This document shows positions 26,239 to 32,646 of a stretch of 64,000 nt of DNA, one piece after another. The number at the start of each line of letters is the position of its first letter. Within the stretch, counting starts at the first letter, position 1. The notes under the pieces were generated by a model. It made no database searches. It was not told the DNA's origin and saw nothing but the letters and a program-made list of their open reading frames with translations. Both the position numbers and the translations under genes were made by a program. The DNA is from Prauserella cavernicola (GTDB lineage: Bacteria; Actinomycetota; Actinomycetes; Mycobacteriales; Pseudonocardiaceae), in the NCBI RefSeq assembly GCF_016595675.1, contig NZ_JAENJH010000012.1, positions 124,001-188,000 of the forward strand. Reading direction: 5' to 3'.

Positions 26239-27083
26239 TCGTGCTCGCCGCCCACGGGACCCGCGACCCGGCGGGGCCGAGGGTGATCGAACGGCTGGCC
26301 GCGGGAGTGCGGGCGCGCGGAGTCGACGTGGAGGTCGCCTACGCAGACGTGCGGGCACCCGACGTGACGACGGTGCTCGACGCCGTCGACCGCCCAGCCG
26401 TGGTGGTCCCCGCCTTCCTCGCGTCCGGCTATCACGTGCGCGTCGACATCCCAGCCCAGGTGAGGGCGAGCCGTAACACCGACGTCGTGGTGGCGGAGGC
26501 GTTCGGGCCCGCGCCGGAGCTGCTCGACGCGCTGCACGACCGTCTGTGCGAGGCCGGTTTCCGGCCCGGCGACGCGGTGGTGCTCGCGGCGGCGGGCTCC
26601 AGCGACTCCAGGGCGCTCGGTGACGTGGCCGCCGCCGCGCACGCCCTCGCCGGGCGGCTGCGCACCCCCGTGCGCGTCGGCTACGCGGCGACGGCGACCC
26701 CGTCGGTGGCGGACGTGGTGTCGGACGTGCGGTCGGACGGCGAGTGGGCGATCGGAGTGGAGACGCGGGGCGAGCGAGTGGCTGCGGCGGACAGTGTGCG
26801 GGCGGGCAGCTCGCGTTTGGACAACGCGGTGACGCGGAGAGTGTGCGTGGGCAGCGCGCCGCGGGACACCACTGGGGCGAACTCCGCGGAAGCGAACGGT
26901 GTGGCGGCGAACCGTTCGCGCGTGGCGGTGGCGTCGTGGCTGCTGGCGCCAGGGCTGTTCCAGCGTCGAGTGGCCGCCGCGGGCGCTGACGTCACCGCGG
27001 AGCCGCTCGGCGCGCACCCGGCGATCATCGACCTGGTGCTGCGCCGCTACCGCGACGCGCTCCGCGCCTCCCACGCCGCGTAG
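26235..27083 (+). CDS. sirohydrochlorin chelatase (CbiX/SirB type) with internal insert
   Basis: A 282-residue chelatase that inserts iron (or cobalt) into sirohydrochlorin. The first half has LAAHGTRDPAG with H7 and ASGYHVRVDIP with H67, the metal-binding histidines of the family. The second half has AAAGSSDS, lacking the histidine, and SWLLAPGLF. Between VVSDVRSDG and RVAVASWLLAPGLF lie about 60 extra residues (about 169-228), rich in Arg, Ser, Ala and Asn, which the family normally lacks. The start overlaps hemD by GTGA. Its likely role is to make sirohaem for NirB. The insert could lengthen a surface loop. Confidence 0.87.
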   Translation: MIVLAAHGTRDPAGPRVIERLAAGVRARGVDVEVAYADVRAPDVTTVLDAVDRPAVVVPAFLASGYHVRVDIPAQVRASRNTDVVVAEAFGPAPELLDALHDRLCEAGFRPGDAVVLAAAGSSDSRALGDVAAAAHALAGRLRTPVRVGYAATATPSVADVVSDVRSDGEWAIGVETRGERVAAADSVRAGSSRLDNAVTRRVCVGSAPRDTTGANSAEANGVAANRSRVAVASWLLAPGLFQRRVAAAGADVTAEPLGAHPAIIDLVLRRYRDALRASHAA

Positions 27084-27100
27084 CTCGCCCGCTGTCCAAA

Positions 27101-27155
27101 CGCGGTGAAGGGCACCTTTACTGCATTGAACGCAGTAAAGGTGCCCTTCACCGCG
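27101..27155. repeat. 53-bp perfect palindromic element, copy B
   Basis: The same 53 bases as copies A and C lie at 27102-27154, with arms 27102-27124 and 27132-27154 and loop ATTGAAC; here one extra pair (27101 with 27155) extends the stem. It lies between the convergent chelatase (stop 27083) and winged-helix gene (stop 27158), only three bases from the latter. Confidence 0.95.
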
Positions 27156-27157
27156 GT

Positions 27158-28282
27158 CTAAGCCCAGGTGATGCGGAGATCGCCGTATTCGCGGGCTTGG
27201 GCTACTCGCTCGGCTTCCTGTTCCGTCGCCGCGCGCGCCGACGTCGGGAGCGGCCACAGTTCCGTCATCGTGAACTCCAGCCGTTTGCCCGCCGAGCGGG
27301 TGCGCCAGAAGCCCGCGATCTCCCCGTCGGCCAGGATTGCGCCCGGGTTGCCGAGGATCTTCCACAGTTCCTTCTGGTGCGCCTTGTCCGGCACGAGCAC
27401 CGCGCGGTCGCGGGCCTGCAGCAGCGGATCCCACGGCGGCAGGAGCCGAACGAACGCTGGCTCCGGCGGGTTCTCCAGCTCCGGCAGGTGCTCGGCGGGC
27501 AGGAAGGCCGGGCGCCCGTCCACCGTGACCTCGGCGAGGTCGGCAGGCCACAGCCGGTCGGCGACCGTCGTGCGCGTGGTACCCACGAACCCGGCCGCGT
27601 CGCTCGCCGTGGCGGGGCCGTGCAGACGCAGGTAGCTCTGCACGATCCGCGTCGCGCCGGCCACGTCCGCCGTTGTCGGGATGCGCGGGCGTTTCGCGAG
27701 CGGCGCGAGCGTGGCCGGACTCGTGCCCGGCTCCAGCCTGATTCCCGCGATCGGCGTCGCCAGCCGCATCAGCTGCTCGTGGATGTGCGTGGCCTGACAG
27801 CCCCGGCACCACCGCGAGAGCCCCTCGGGGATGCGGGTGGTGACCTCGGTGCTCGCCGCGCCCTTCGTCATCGGCTCGCCGACGACGTCGCGCAGTGCCG
27901 TCGCCGCCGTGTGGAGCACCGTCGTGCCCGGCAGGCCCGCGGCCGCGATTTCCTTGCGCTGCCACAACATCCGGACCTCCGCGTCGGCGTCGTCCAGCGG
28001 TAGCAGTGCGGGGATGAGCGCGCGGAACTCGGCGCTGCGGTGGTAGTGCGGCGCGCCCCGGTGGGTCCAGCCGAGCGTGAAACCGGCGTCGTCGAGCAGC
28101 GTCTGCGCCCGCGCGGCGTCGGGCAGACGCGCCACGAGCGCGAGCACGGCCGTGTCGCGCTTCGTGACGTCCTGCACGCCGAGGTCGAACACGGCGAGCC
28201 GGTCCGGGTCGGCGACCTCGCGGTGCAGGCCGTGCGCTGCGATCCGGTAGGCGAGGACCTGCCTGCGATCGACGTCGAGCAC
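27158..28282 (-). CDS. winged-helix DNA-binding protein, AlkZ-like (HTH_42 family)
   Basis: A 374-residue protein that I match to the HTH_42/AlkZ-like family of winged-helix proteins; some members are DNA glycosylases that unhook crosslinks or excise alkylated bases. Seen are VLAYRIAAHGL at the start, tandem winged-helix segments, an IQSYLRLHGPATASDAAGFVG-like helix-turn-helix around residue 210, and a C-terminal DPLLQARDRAVLVPD segment typical of the family. Glycosylase activity is not assured. The GTG at 28282 has GAGGGGG a few bases upstream. It lies 13 bases after the DUF3224 gene, probably in one operon. Confidence 0.78.
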   Translation of the reverse strand: MLDVDRRQVLAYRIAAHGLHREVADPDRLAVFDLGVQDVTKRDTAVLALVARLPDAARAQTLLDDAGFTLGWTHRGAPHYHRSAEFRALIPALLPLDDADAEVRMLWQRKEIAAAGLPGTTVLHTAATALRDVVGEPMTKGAASTEVTTRIPEGLSRWCRGCQATHIHEQLMRLATPIAGIRLEPGTSPATLAPLAKRPRIPTTADVAGATRIVQSYLRLHGPATASDAAGFVGTTRTTVADRLWPADLAEVTVDGRPAFLPAEHLPELENPPEPAFVRLLPPWDPLLQARDRAVLVPDKAHQKELWKILGNPGAILADGEIAGFWRTRSAGKRLEFTMTELWPLPTSARAATEQEAERVAQAREYGDLRITWA

Positions 28283-28295
28283 GATGCCCCCTCGG

Positions 28296-28697
28296 TCAGC
28301 TGAGCGAGTAGTCGAACGTGTAGTCCACGGTCTCCGAACTGCCGCTCGCCGTGCCGGTGCCCGAGAGCCCGGCCAGCTCGCCGGTGCCCGAGCCCGGCAC
28401 CACGGACCACGTGTCGGAAATGCCGTTCGCTCCATAACGTACGTCGTGCCGGATCAGAAAGCTGCCGGTGCGGCCGGCGACGCTGCCCTCGACCCGTTCG
28501 TAGCCCGGCGCGGACTGCCCGTTGCCGTCGTCGTAACCCGGCGTGGCGTAGTAGAGCAGGTAGTCGCAGCTCGACGTGCCCTCGATGAGGCCCGTGTAGG
28601 CGAAGGTGGCGTGGGCGTGTGCGTAGCGGGGTCCGTCCTCGGGGCCGCTCACGACCTGCTCGTCCCAGCTGCGCATCGTGAAGGTGTTGTCATTCAT
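28296..28697 (-). CDS. DUF3224 domain protein
   Basis: A 133-residue single-domain protein with the DUF3224 pattern: HAHATFAYTGLIEGTSSCDYLLYY in the first half and RYGANGISDTWSVVPGSGTGELAGLSGTG in the second. It is probably a small cytoplasmic beta-barrel; its biochemical role is unknown. The ATG at 28697 gives the family's usual length. It diverges from a WYL-type regulator 63 bases away, a pairing often seen for this family, so it is probably the regulator's target. Confidence 0.8.
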   Translation of the reverse strand: MNDNTFTMRSWDEQVVSGPEDGPRYAHAHATFAYTGLIEGTSSCDYLLYYATPGYDDGNGQSAPGYERVEGSVAGRTGSFLIRHDVRYGANGISDTWSVVPGSGTGELAGLSGTGTASGSSETVDYTFDYSLS

Positions 28698-28717
28698 GCG
28701 CTCGAGCTTCACACCCA

Positions 28718-28740
28718 AACCTGTCATCTTCTGTCAGGTT
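28718..28740. promoter_or_regulatory. probable WYL-regulator operator
   Basis: AACCTGTCA (28718-28726) and TGTCAGGTT (28732-28740) form an inverted repeat with AACCTG/CAGGTT perfect ends, centred between the divergent DUF3224 and WYL-regulator genes. Confidence 0.5.
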
Positions 28741-28747
28741 TGTGAGC

Positions 28748-28753
28748 GACAAT
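28748..28753 (+). promoter_or_regulatory. -10-like hexamer GACAAT, leaderless-type
   Basis: GACAAT lies seven bases before ATG 28761, next to the candidate operator, so a bound regulator would cover the promoter. Confidence 0.45.
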
Positions 28754-28760
28754 CGGAGAC

Positions 28761-29726
28761 ATGCGCGCGAGCAGGTTGTTGTCGGTGCTGCTGTTGTTGC
28801 AGAACCGGGGCCGGATGACGGCCGACGAACTGGCGAGCGAGCTGGAGGTCTCGGTGCGCACCGTGTACCGCGACATCGACGCCCTCACCGAGGCCGGCGT
28901 GCCCGTGTACGCCGACCGCGGCCGGGCGGGTGGTTACCAGCTCGTCGGCGGATACCGGACGCGGCTGACCGGCCTGAGTGAAGAGGAGGCGCGCTCGCTG
29001 GCGCTGGCCGGGCTGCCCGTGGCGGCGGCCGAGCTGGGGCTGGGCACCGTGCTGGCAGCGGCGCAGCTGAAGCTCTACGCCGCGCTGCCCGAGGAGTTGC
29101 GCGCCAGGGCCGGGCAGGTCGCGGAGCGGTTCTACCTCGACGTTCCCGGCTGGCACCGTGGCATCGAACGACTCGACCGGCTGGCCGAGGTGGCCGACGC
29201 GGTGTGGCGCTCACGGCGGCTCAGGGTGCGCTACCGGCGGTGGGACGACAGCCCCGTCGACCGTGTGCTCGAACCGCTCGGGCTCGTGCTGAAGGCGGGC
29301 AACTGGTACCTGGCGGCGCGGTGTGAGGGCAGCGAACGGACCTACCGCGTCTCCCGGATCGACGAGCTCACGGACGACGGAGAGTTCGCCCGTCCCGACG
29401 GTTTCGACCTGGCCGAGTACTGGCGGCAGTGGTCGGAACGCTTCGAACGCAGGCTGTTCGCCGCGGTCGCGCTGGTGCGGCTTTCGCCGCTGGGCAGGGA
29501 CCTCGTACCGTTCTACCTCGGAGCCGTCGGAGCGCGGGCGCTGCGCGAGAGCGGCGGCGAACCGGGCGAGGACGGGTGGTCGCGAGCGGAGCTGCCGGTG
29601 GAACCGGGGCCGCCCGCGCTCGGTCAGCTCCTGCACTTCGGGCCGCACCTCGAGGTGCTCGAGCCCGCCGAGCTCCGGGACCAGATGGCCGAAGCGGTAG
29701 CGAGGATGGGTGCGCTCTATGGGTGA
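28761..29726 (+). CDS. WYL-domain helix-turn-helix regulator (YafY type)
   Basis: A 321-residue transcription factor. The N-terminal winged helix (about 1-60) includes RMTADELASELEVSVRTVYRDIDAL. The central WYL domain follows, with VLEPLGLVLKAGNWYLAARCEGSERTYRVSRI around 170-205, and a C-terminal WCX-type segment completes it. WYL domains bind nucleotides or nucleic acids and control activity. It probably regulates itself and the divergent DUF3224/AlkZ-like operon. Its last eight bases overlap the start of the second hemD, which suggests co-translation. Confidence 0.9.
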   Translation: MRASRLLSVLLLLQNRGRMTADELASELEVSVRTVYRDIDALTEAGVPVYADRGRAGGYQLVGGYRTRLTGLSEEEARSLALAGLPVAAAELGLGTVLAAAQLKLYAALPEELRARAGQVAERFYLDVPGWHRGIERLDRLAEVADAVWRSRRLRVRYRRWDDSPVDRVLEPLGLVLKAGNWYLAARCEGSERTYRVSRIDELTDDGEFARPDGFDLAEYWRQWSERFERRLFAAVALVRLSPLGRDLVPFYLGAVGARALRESGGEPGEDGWSRAELPVEPGPPALGQLLHFGPHLEVLEPAELRDQMAEAVARMGALYG

Positions 29727-30525
29727 TCTCGGCGGAGTCACCATCGGTATCACCGCCGAGCGGCGCGCGGAGGAGTTCATCGGCGCGCTCGAACGGCACG
29801 GCGCCACGGTGTGGCACGCCCCGACGATCCGGATCGTGCCGCTCTCCGGCGACGAGCGGCTGCGCTCCGCGACCGAAGTTGTGGTGGCCGACGGCGTCGA
29901 CCTCGCGGCGGTGACGACGGGCGCAGGGTTCCGGGGCTGGTTCGACGCTGCGGAGGAATGGGGCCTCGCGGAACGGCTGCACGACACGCTGGCGGCGGCG
30001 CGGCTCTACGTCCGAGGGCCGAAGGCCAAGGGCGCCGTGCGGGGCAGGGGACTGACCGAGCGGTGGTCGGCGCCGGAGGAGAGCAACCGCGAGCTGTTCG
30101 AGCACGTGCTGGACCAGGGCGTGCGCGGGTCGCGGGTCGCGGTGCAGCTGCACGGCCAGCCGCTGCCGGAGTTCACGGACCGGCTGCGCGCGGCCGGGGC
30201 GGAGGTCGTCGAACTGCAGCCGTATCGCTGGCAGTGGCCCGCCGATCTCGAGCCCGCGTACCGGCTGCTCGACGGGGTGCTCGCGGGTGAGGTCGACGCG
30301 CTGGCGTTCACGAGCGCCCCGGCGACGGCGAACCTGCTCACGCTCGCGCGCGAACGGGGTGTGCACGCCGAGTTCGTGGCGAAGCTGGGTGCGGATGTGG
30401 TGTGCGCCTGCGTCGGTCCCGTGACGGCGGCGCCCCTGACGGAGCTGGGCATCCCGACGCGGCAACCCGACCGCCAACGCCTGGGCGCCCTGGTGAAACT
30501 CCTGGCGGCAGACCTGAGCGCGTAG
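29719..30525 (+). CDS. hemD: second uroporphyrinogen-III synthase, single-domain
   Basis: A 268-residue HemD-type protein clearly paralogous to the fused copy at 25120: both share TIRIVPL/AIRIVPL strands, GFRGWFDAAEEWGL, RGPKAKGAVR, VAVQLHGQPLP and CVGPVTAAPLTELG. It lacks the C-terminal DNA-binding domain. It should convert hydroxymethylbilane to uroporphyrinogen III. ATG 29719 overlaps the WYL regulator stop (29724-29726). It may be a diverged duplicate with a distinct role; which copy serves general haem synthesis cannot be told here. A long tandem-repeat zone starts about 20 bases after its stop. Confidence 0.85.
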   Translation: MGDLGGVTIGITAERRAEEFIGALERHGATVWHAPTIRIVPLSGDERLRSATEVVVADGVDLAAVTTGAGFRGWFDAAEEWGLAERLHDTLAAARLYVRGPKAKGAVRGRGLTERWSAPEESNRELFEHVLDQGVRGSRVAVQLHGQPLPEFTDRLRAAGAEVVELQPYRWQWPADLEPAYRLLDGVLAGEVDALAFTSAPATANLLTLARERGVHAEFVAKLGADVVCACVGPVTAAPLTELGIPTRQPDRQRLGALVKLLAADLSA

Positions 30526-30545
30526 CCCCACGGCAAGCCCGAGCC

Positions 30546-30935
30546 GCGAGTCCCCCGCTGGGGTGCGCGAGTTGCCCGCCCGGGTGCGTGAGTTGCCCGC
30601 TGGGGGCGTGAGTTGCGCGTTCGGGTGCCTGAGTTGCCCGCTGGGGGCGTGAGTGGCTCGCTCGGGTGCCTGAGTTGCCCGCTGGGGGCGTGAGTGGCTC
30701 GCTCGGGTGCCTGAGTTGCCCGCTGGGGGCGTGAGTGGCTCGCTCGGGTGCCTGAGTTGCCCGCTGGGGGCGTGAGTTGCTCGCTCGGGTGCGTGAGTTG
30801 CCCGCTGGGGGCGTGAGTGGCTCGCTCGGGGCGCGCCGGTCGTGTGGTGCGGGCCGCTAGTCCTGCACTCCGGGGCGCGAGCCGTGCGCTCTCGAACGCG
30901 AGTTGCGCGCTCAGGGCCGCGAGTTGTGCGGTGCG
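30546..30935 (+). repeat. tandem array, 41-bp unit of two ~20-21 bp halves
   Basis: The motif GAGTTGCCCGCTGGGGGC recurs at 30590, 30631, 30672, 30713, 30754 and 30795, exactly 41 bases apart. Within each unit a second GAG (30610, 30651, 30692, 30733, 30774, 30815) starts a half-unit, giving alternating 21- and 20-base steps. Degenerate units extend it back to 30548 and 30569 and on to 30879, 30900 and 30921. The array starts about 20 bases after the hemD stop and reads in hemD's direction. It is not coding and has no CRISPR-like unique spacers. Confidence 0.92.
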
Positions 30936-31119
30936 GTTCCGGAACGGGGCGCCGGTGCAGTGCCCGTTCGATGCCCGGCTCGGAGCGGGCGGCTCGAACC
31001 GAAGGTTCGGGATCGGGATTCGCAAGCTGCGCGAGAATTCGCGCCCGGACCAGCCCGGAGCAGCCCGGAGCAGATGGCTCACCGAACGGGGAGTGGCCTC
31101 GAGTGCCGAGCGGGGCCGC
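30936..31119. other. spacer between the two opposed arrays
   Basis: About 180 GC-rich bases without a credible gene. Traces of the ~21-base motif may persist at its left edge, but the centre (about 31000-31090) looks non-repetitive. No promoter, RNA gene or terminator was recognised. Confidence 0.45.
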
Positions 31120-31385
31120 CGCGGACTTGGGCGGGGAACTCGCGCTCAGGAATGGGACTCGCGTGCGTTGGCGGTGAACACGCGGTCCCGGGTTAGGGAC
31201 TCGCATGCCGGAGTGGGGGACTCGCGGACCGGGGCGGGCAACTCGCGTGCCCGGGCGGGGTCGTGTGCCGGAACGGGCAACTCGCAGTCCCGGACGGGCA
31301 ACTCGCGAACCGGGGCGGGGGACTCGCGTGCCTGGGCGGGCATCTCGCGTGCCCCGGCGGGGGACTCGCGGACCCGGGCGCGGGC
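31120..31385 (-). repeat. tandem array, ~21-bp unit, opposite orientation
   Basis: ACTCGCG-type motifs recur with the C near 31139, 31158, 31200, 31221, 31243, 31281, 31302, 31323, 31344 and 31365, mostly 21 bases apart. Read on the minus strand the unit is CGCGAGTTGCCCG, the same core as the left array. So this array follows the minus-strand SIP gene in its own direction of transcription, starting 13 bases after its stop. It is more degenerate than the left array. Confidence 0.88.
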
Positions 31386-31397
31386 GGCGCGGGTTGG

Positions 31398-32252
31398 TTA
31401 CGCCTCCGCCTCCGGCGGCGGTTCTCCCTTGTCGAGTTGGCGCAGGTTCTCCCTGCCCGTGTCCTCTTCGCTGCGGCCGATGCGCCAGTAGCCCGTGAAG
31501 GTGATCGCGCGCTTGTCGACGCCCCGTTCGCGAACCAGGTGCCTGCGCGCGAATTTCACCATTCCCGCCTCGCCCGAGACCCACGCGTACGGTCGTCCGG
31601 TGGGCAGGCGCGCGCTGCGCACGGCGTCCAGCACGGGCTGGCCGTGCGGGGAGCCGCCGCGGCTGATCCAGTGGATCTCGACGTCGGCGGCGGTGGCGAA
31701 ATCTTGCCGGTCGTCCGGGTCGTCGACCTCGATGAACACCCGCGCCGACGACTCGGAGGGCAGCGTCTCCAGGATCGCGCCGATCGCGGGCACGGCCGTC
31801 TCGTCACCGACCAGCAGCTGCCACGACGTGCCCTCGGGCACCGCGTACAGCCCGTGCGGCCCGAGCAGCGCCACCTCGCTGCCCACCGTCGCGAGCCCGG
31901 CCCACGCCGACGCCGGGCCGCTGTCGCCGTGCAGCACGAAGTCGATGTCGATCTCGAGGTCGTCGGGGCGGTGCGCCCGCACGGTGTAGGTGCGCATCGG
32001 CGGACGATCGTCGTCCGGCATCGCGAGGTAGGTGCGGTACCAGGACATGACGTCGGAACTCGCCGCGGGCGGCAGCTGTGGCCGGTCCTGGCCCGGCCGC
32101 GGGAAGAACACCTTGACGTACTGGTCCGGCGCCGCGCTGACGAAGTCGTGGAGGTCTCCGGTGAAGGTGATCCGGGCCATGTGGGGCGTGAGCCGCCTGA
32201 CCGCGGTCACCTGGAGCGCTCGGTAGGTCAGCTGAGGCGAGGCCGTCGTCAT
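31398..32252 (-). CDS. siderophore-interacting protein (FAD-dependent ferric reductase)
   Basis: A 284-residue SIP/ViuB-family flavoprotein. The FAD-binding barrel (about 1-130) has the RTYTVRAHRP motif. The NAD(P)H domain (about 140-275) has LLVGDETAVPAIGAILE and YAWVSGEAGMVKFARR. It releases iron from ferric siderophores in the cytoplasm by reducing Fe(III). An IdeR/DtxR box overlaps the start codon, so iron should repress it. It lies nine bases after an alkyltransferase-like gene on the same strand and converges on the hemD copy across the repeat zone. No siderophore genes are in the window. Confidence 0.92.
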   Translation of the reverse strand: MTTASPQLTYRALQVTAVRRLTPHMARITFTGDLHDFVSAAPDQYVKVFFPRPGQDRPQLPPAASSDVMSWYRTYLAMPDDDRPPMRTYTVRAHRPDDLEIDIDFVLHGDSGPASAWAGLATVGSEVALLGPHGLYAVPEGTSWQLLVGDETAVPAIGAILETLPSESSARVFIEVDDPDDRQDFATAADVEIHWISRGGSPHGQPVLDAVRSARLPTGRPYAWVSGEAGMVKFARRHLVRERGVDKRAITFTGYWRIGRSEEDTGRENLRQLDKGEPPPEAEA

Positions 32253-32270
32253 TAGGCGAGGCTAACCTAC
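32252..32270 (-). promoter_or_regulatory. IdeR/DtxR iron box
   Basis: TTAGGCGAGGCTAACCTAC matches the 19-base IdeR/DtxR consensus TTAGGTTAGGCTAACCTAA at 16 of 19 positions, with a well-preserved right half. It shares one base with the SIP start codon and overlaps the last codons of the upstream alkyltransferase-like gene (stop at 32262-32264). Iron-loaded IdeR bound here would block SIP expression. Confidence 0.8.
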
Positions 32271-32558
32271 TGGATTGCGCCAGCGATACCGCCTGAGATC
32301 GATCCGCTGTCCGTCGGCCAGCACGCCCTCCGCGCGCAGCAGTTCGAGTTGCCGGTGCACCAGATGCGGCGCGGGAGTTCCGTTCGCGCGCAGCACGCGG
32401 TGCCACGGCACGTCCTGTCCGTCCTCGGAGAGGATCCGCCCGATCAGCCGGGGCGTGCTCGCGTCCGCGGCCGCGGCCACGTCGCCGTAGGTCGCGACCG
32501 AGCCCGGCGGGATCGACGCGACGATGTCGCGCACACGCTCGTGCAGCTCCTCGTCCAT
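32262..32558 (-). CDS. alkyltransferase-like protein (MGMT family, no acceptor Cys)
   Basis: A 98-residue MGMT-type DNA-binding domain. The active-site motif PCHRV of O6-alkylguanine transferases is replaced by PWHRV, so the alkyl-accepting cysteine is missing. This is the mark of alkyltransferase-like (ATL) proteins, which bind O6-alkylguanine and signal to nucleotide excision repair. The GSVATYGDVA and GRILSEDG segments fit the family. Start alternatives are ATG 32558 and GTG 32567. It lies beside adnAB (repair genes), as Rv3204 does in M. tuberculosis (recalled). Its 3' end contains part of the SIP iron box. Confidence 0.87.
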   Translation of the reverse strand: MDEELHERVRDIVASIPPGSVATYGDVAAAADASTPRLIGRILSEDGQDVPWHRVLRANGTPAPHLVHRQLELLRAEGVLADGQRIDLRRYRWRNPVG

Positions 32559-32646
32559 GCCGTCCACTCTAGGCAGATGCCCTGGTCAACTGTGATCCAC
32601 CGTGGCGCTGTGCGGTTTCGTCGGTACGTCGTGGTTCCATCAGATC

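Noticed and set aside
30546-30935. The regularly spaced repeats as a CRISPR array.
   Set aside because: The units are contiguous with no unique spacers, the repeat lacks a spacer-like alternation, and no cas genes occur in the window.
30817-31498. Open frames of up to 224 codons across the repeat zone.
   Set aside because: The translations simply repeat the tandem motif (Arg/Ser/Gly/Ala patterns), have no start signals and exist in several frames at once.
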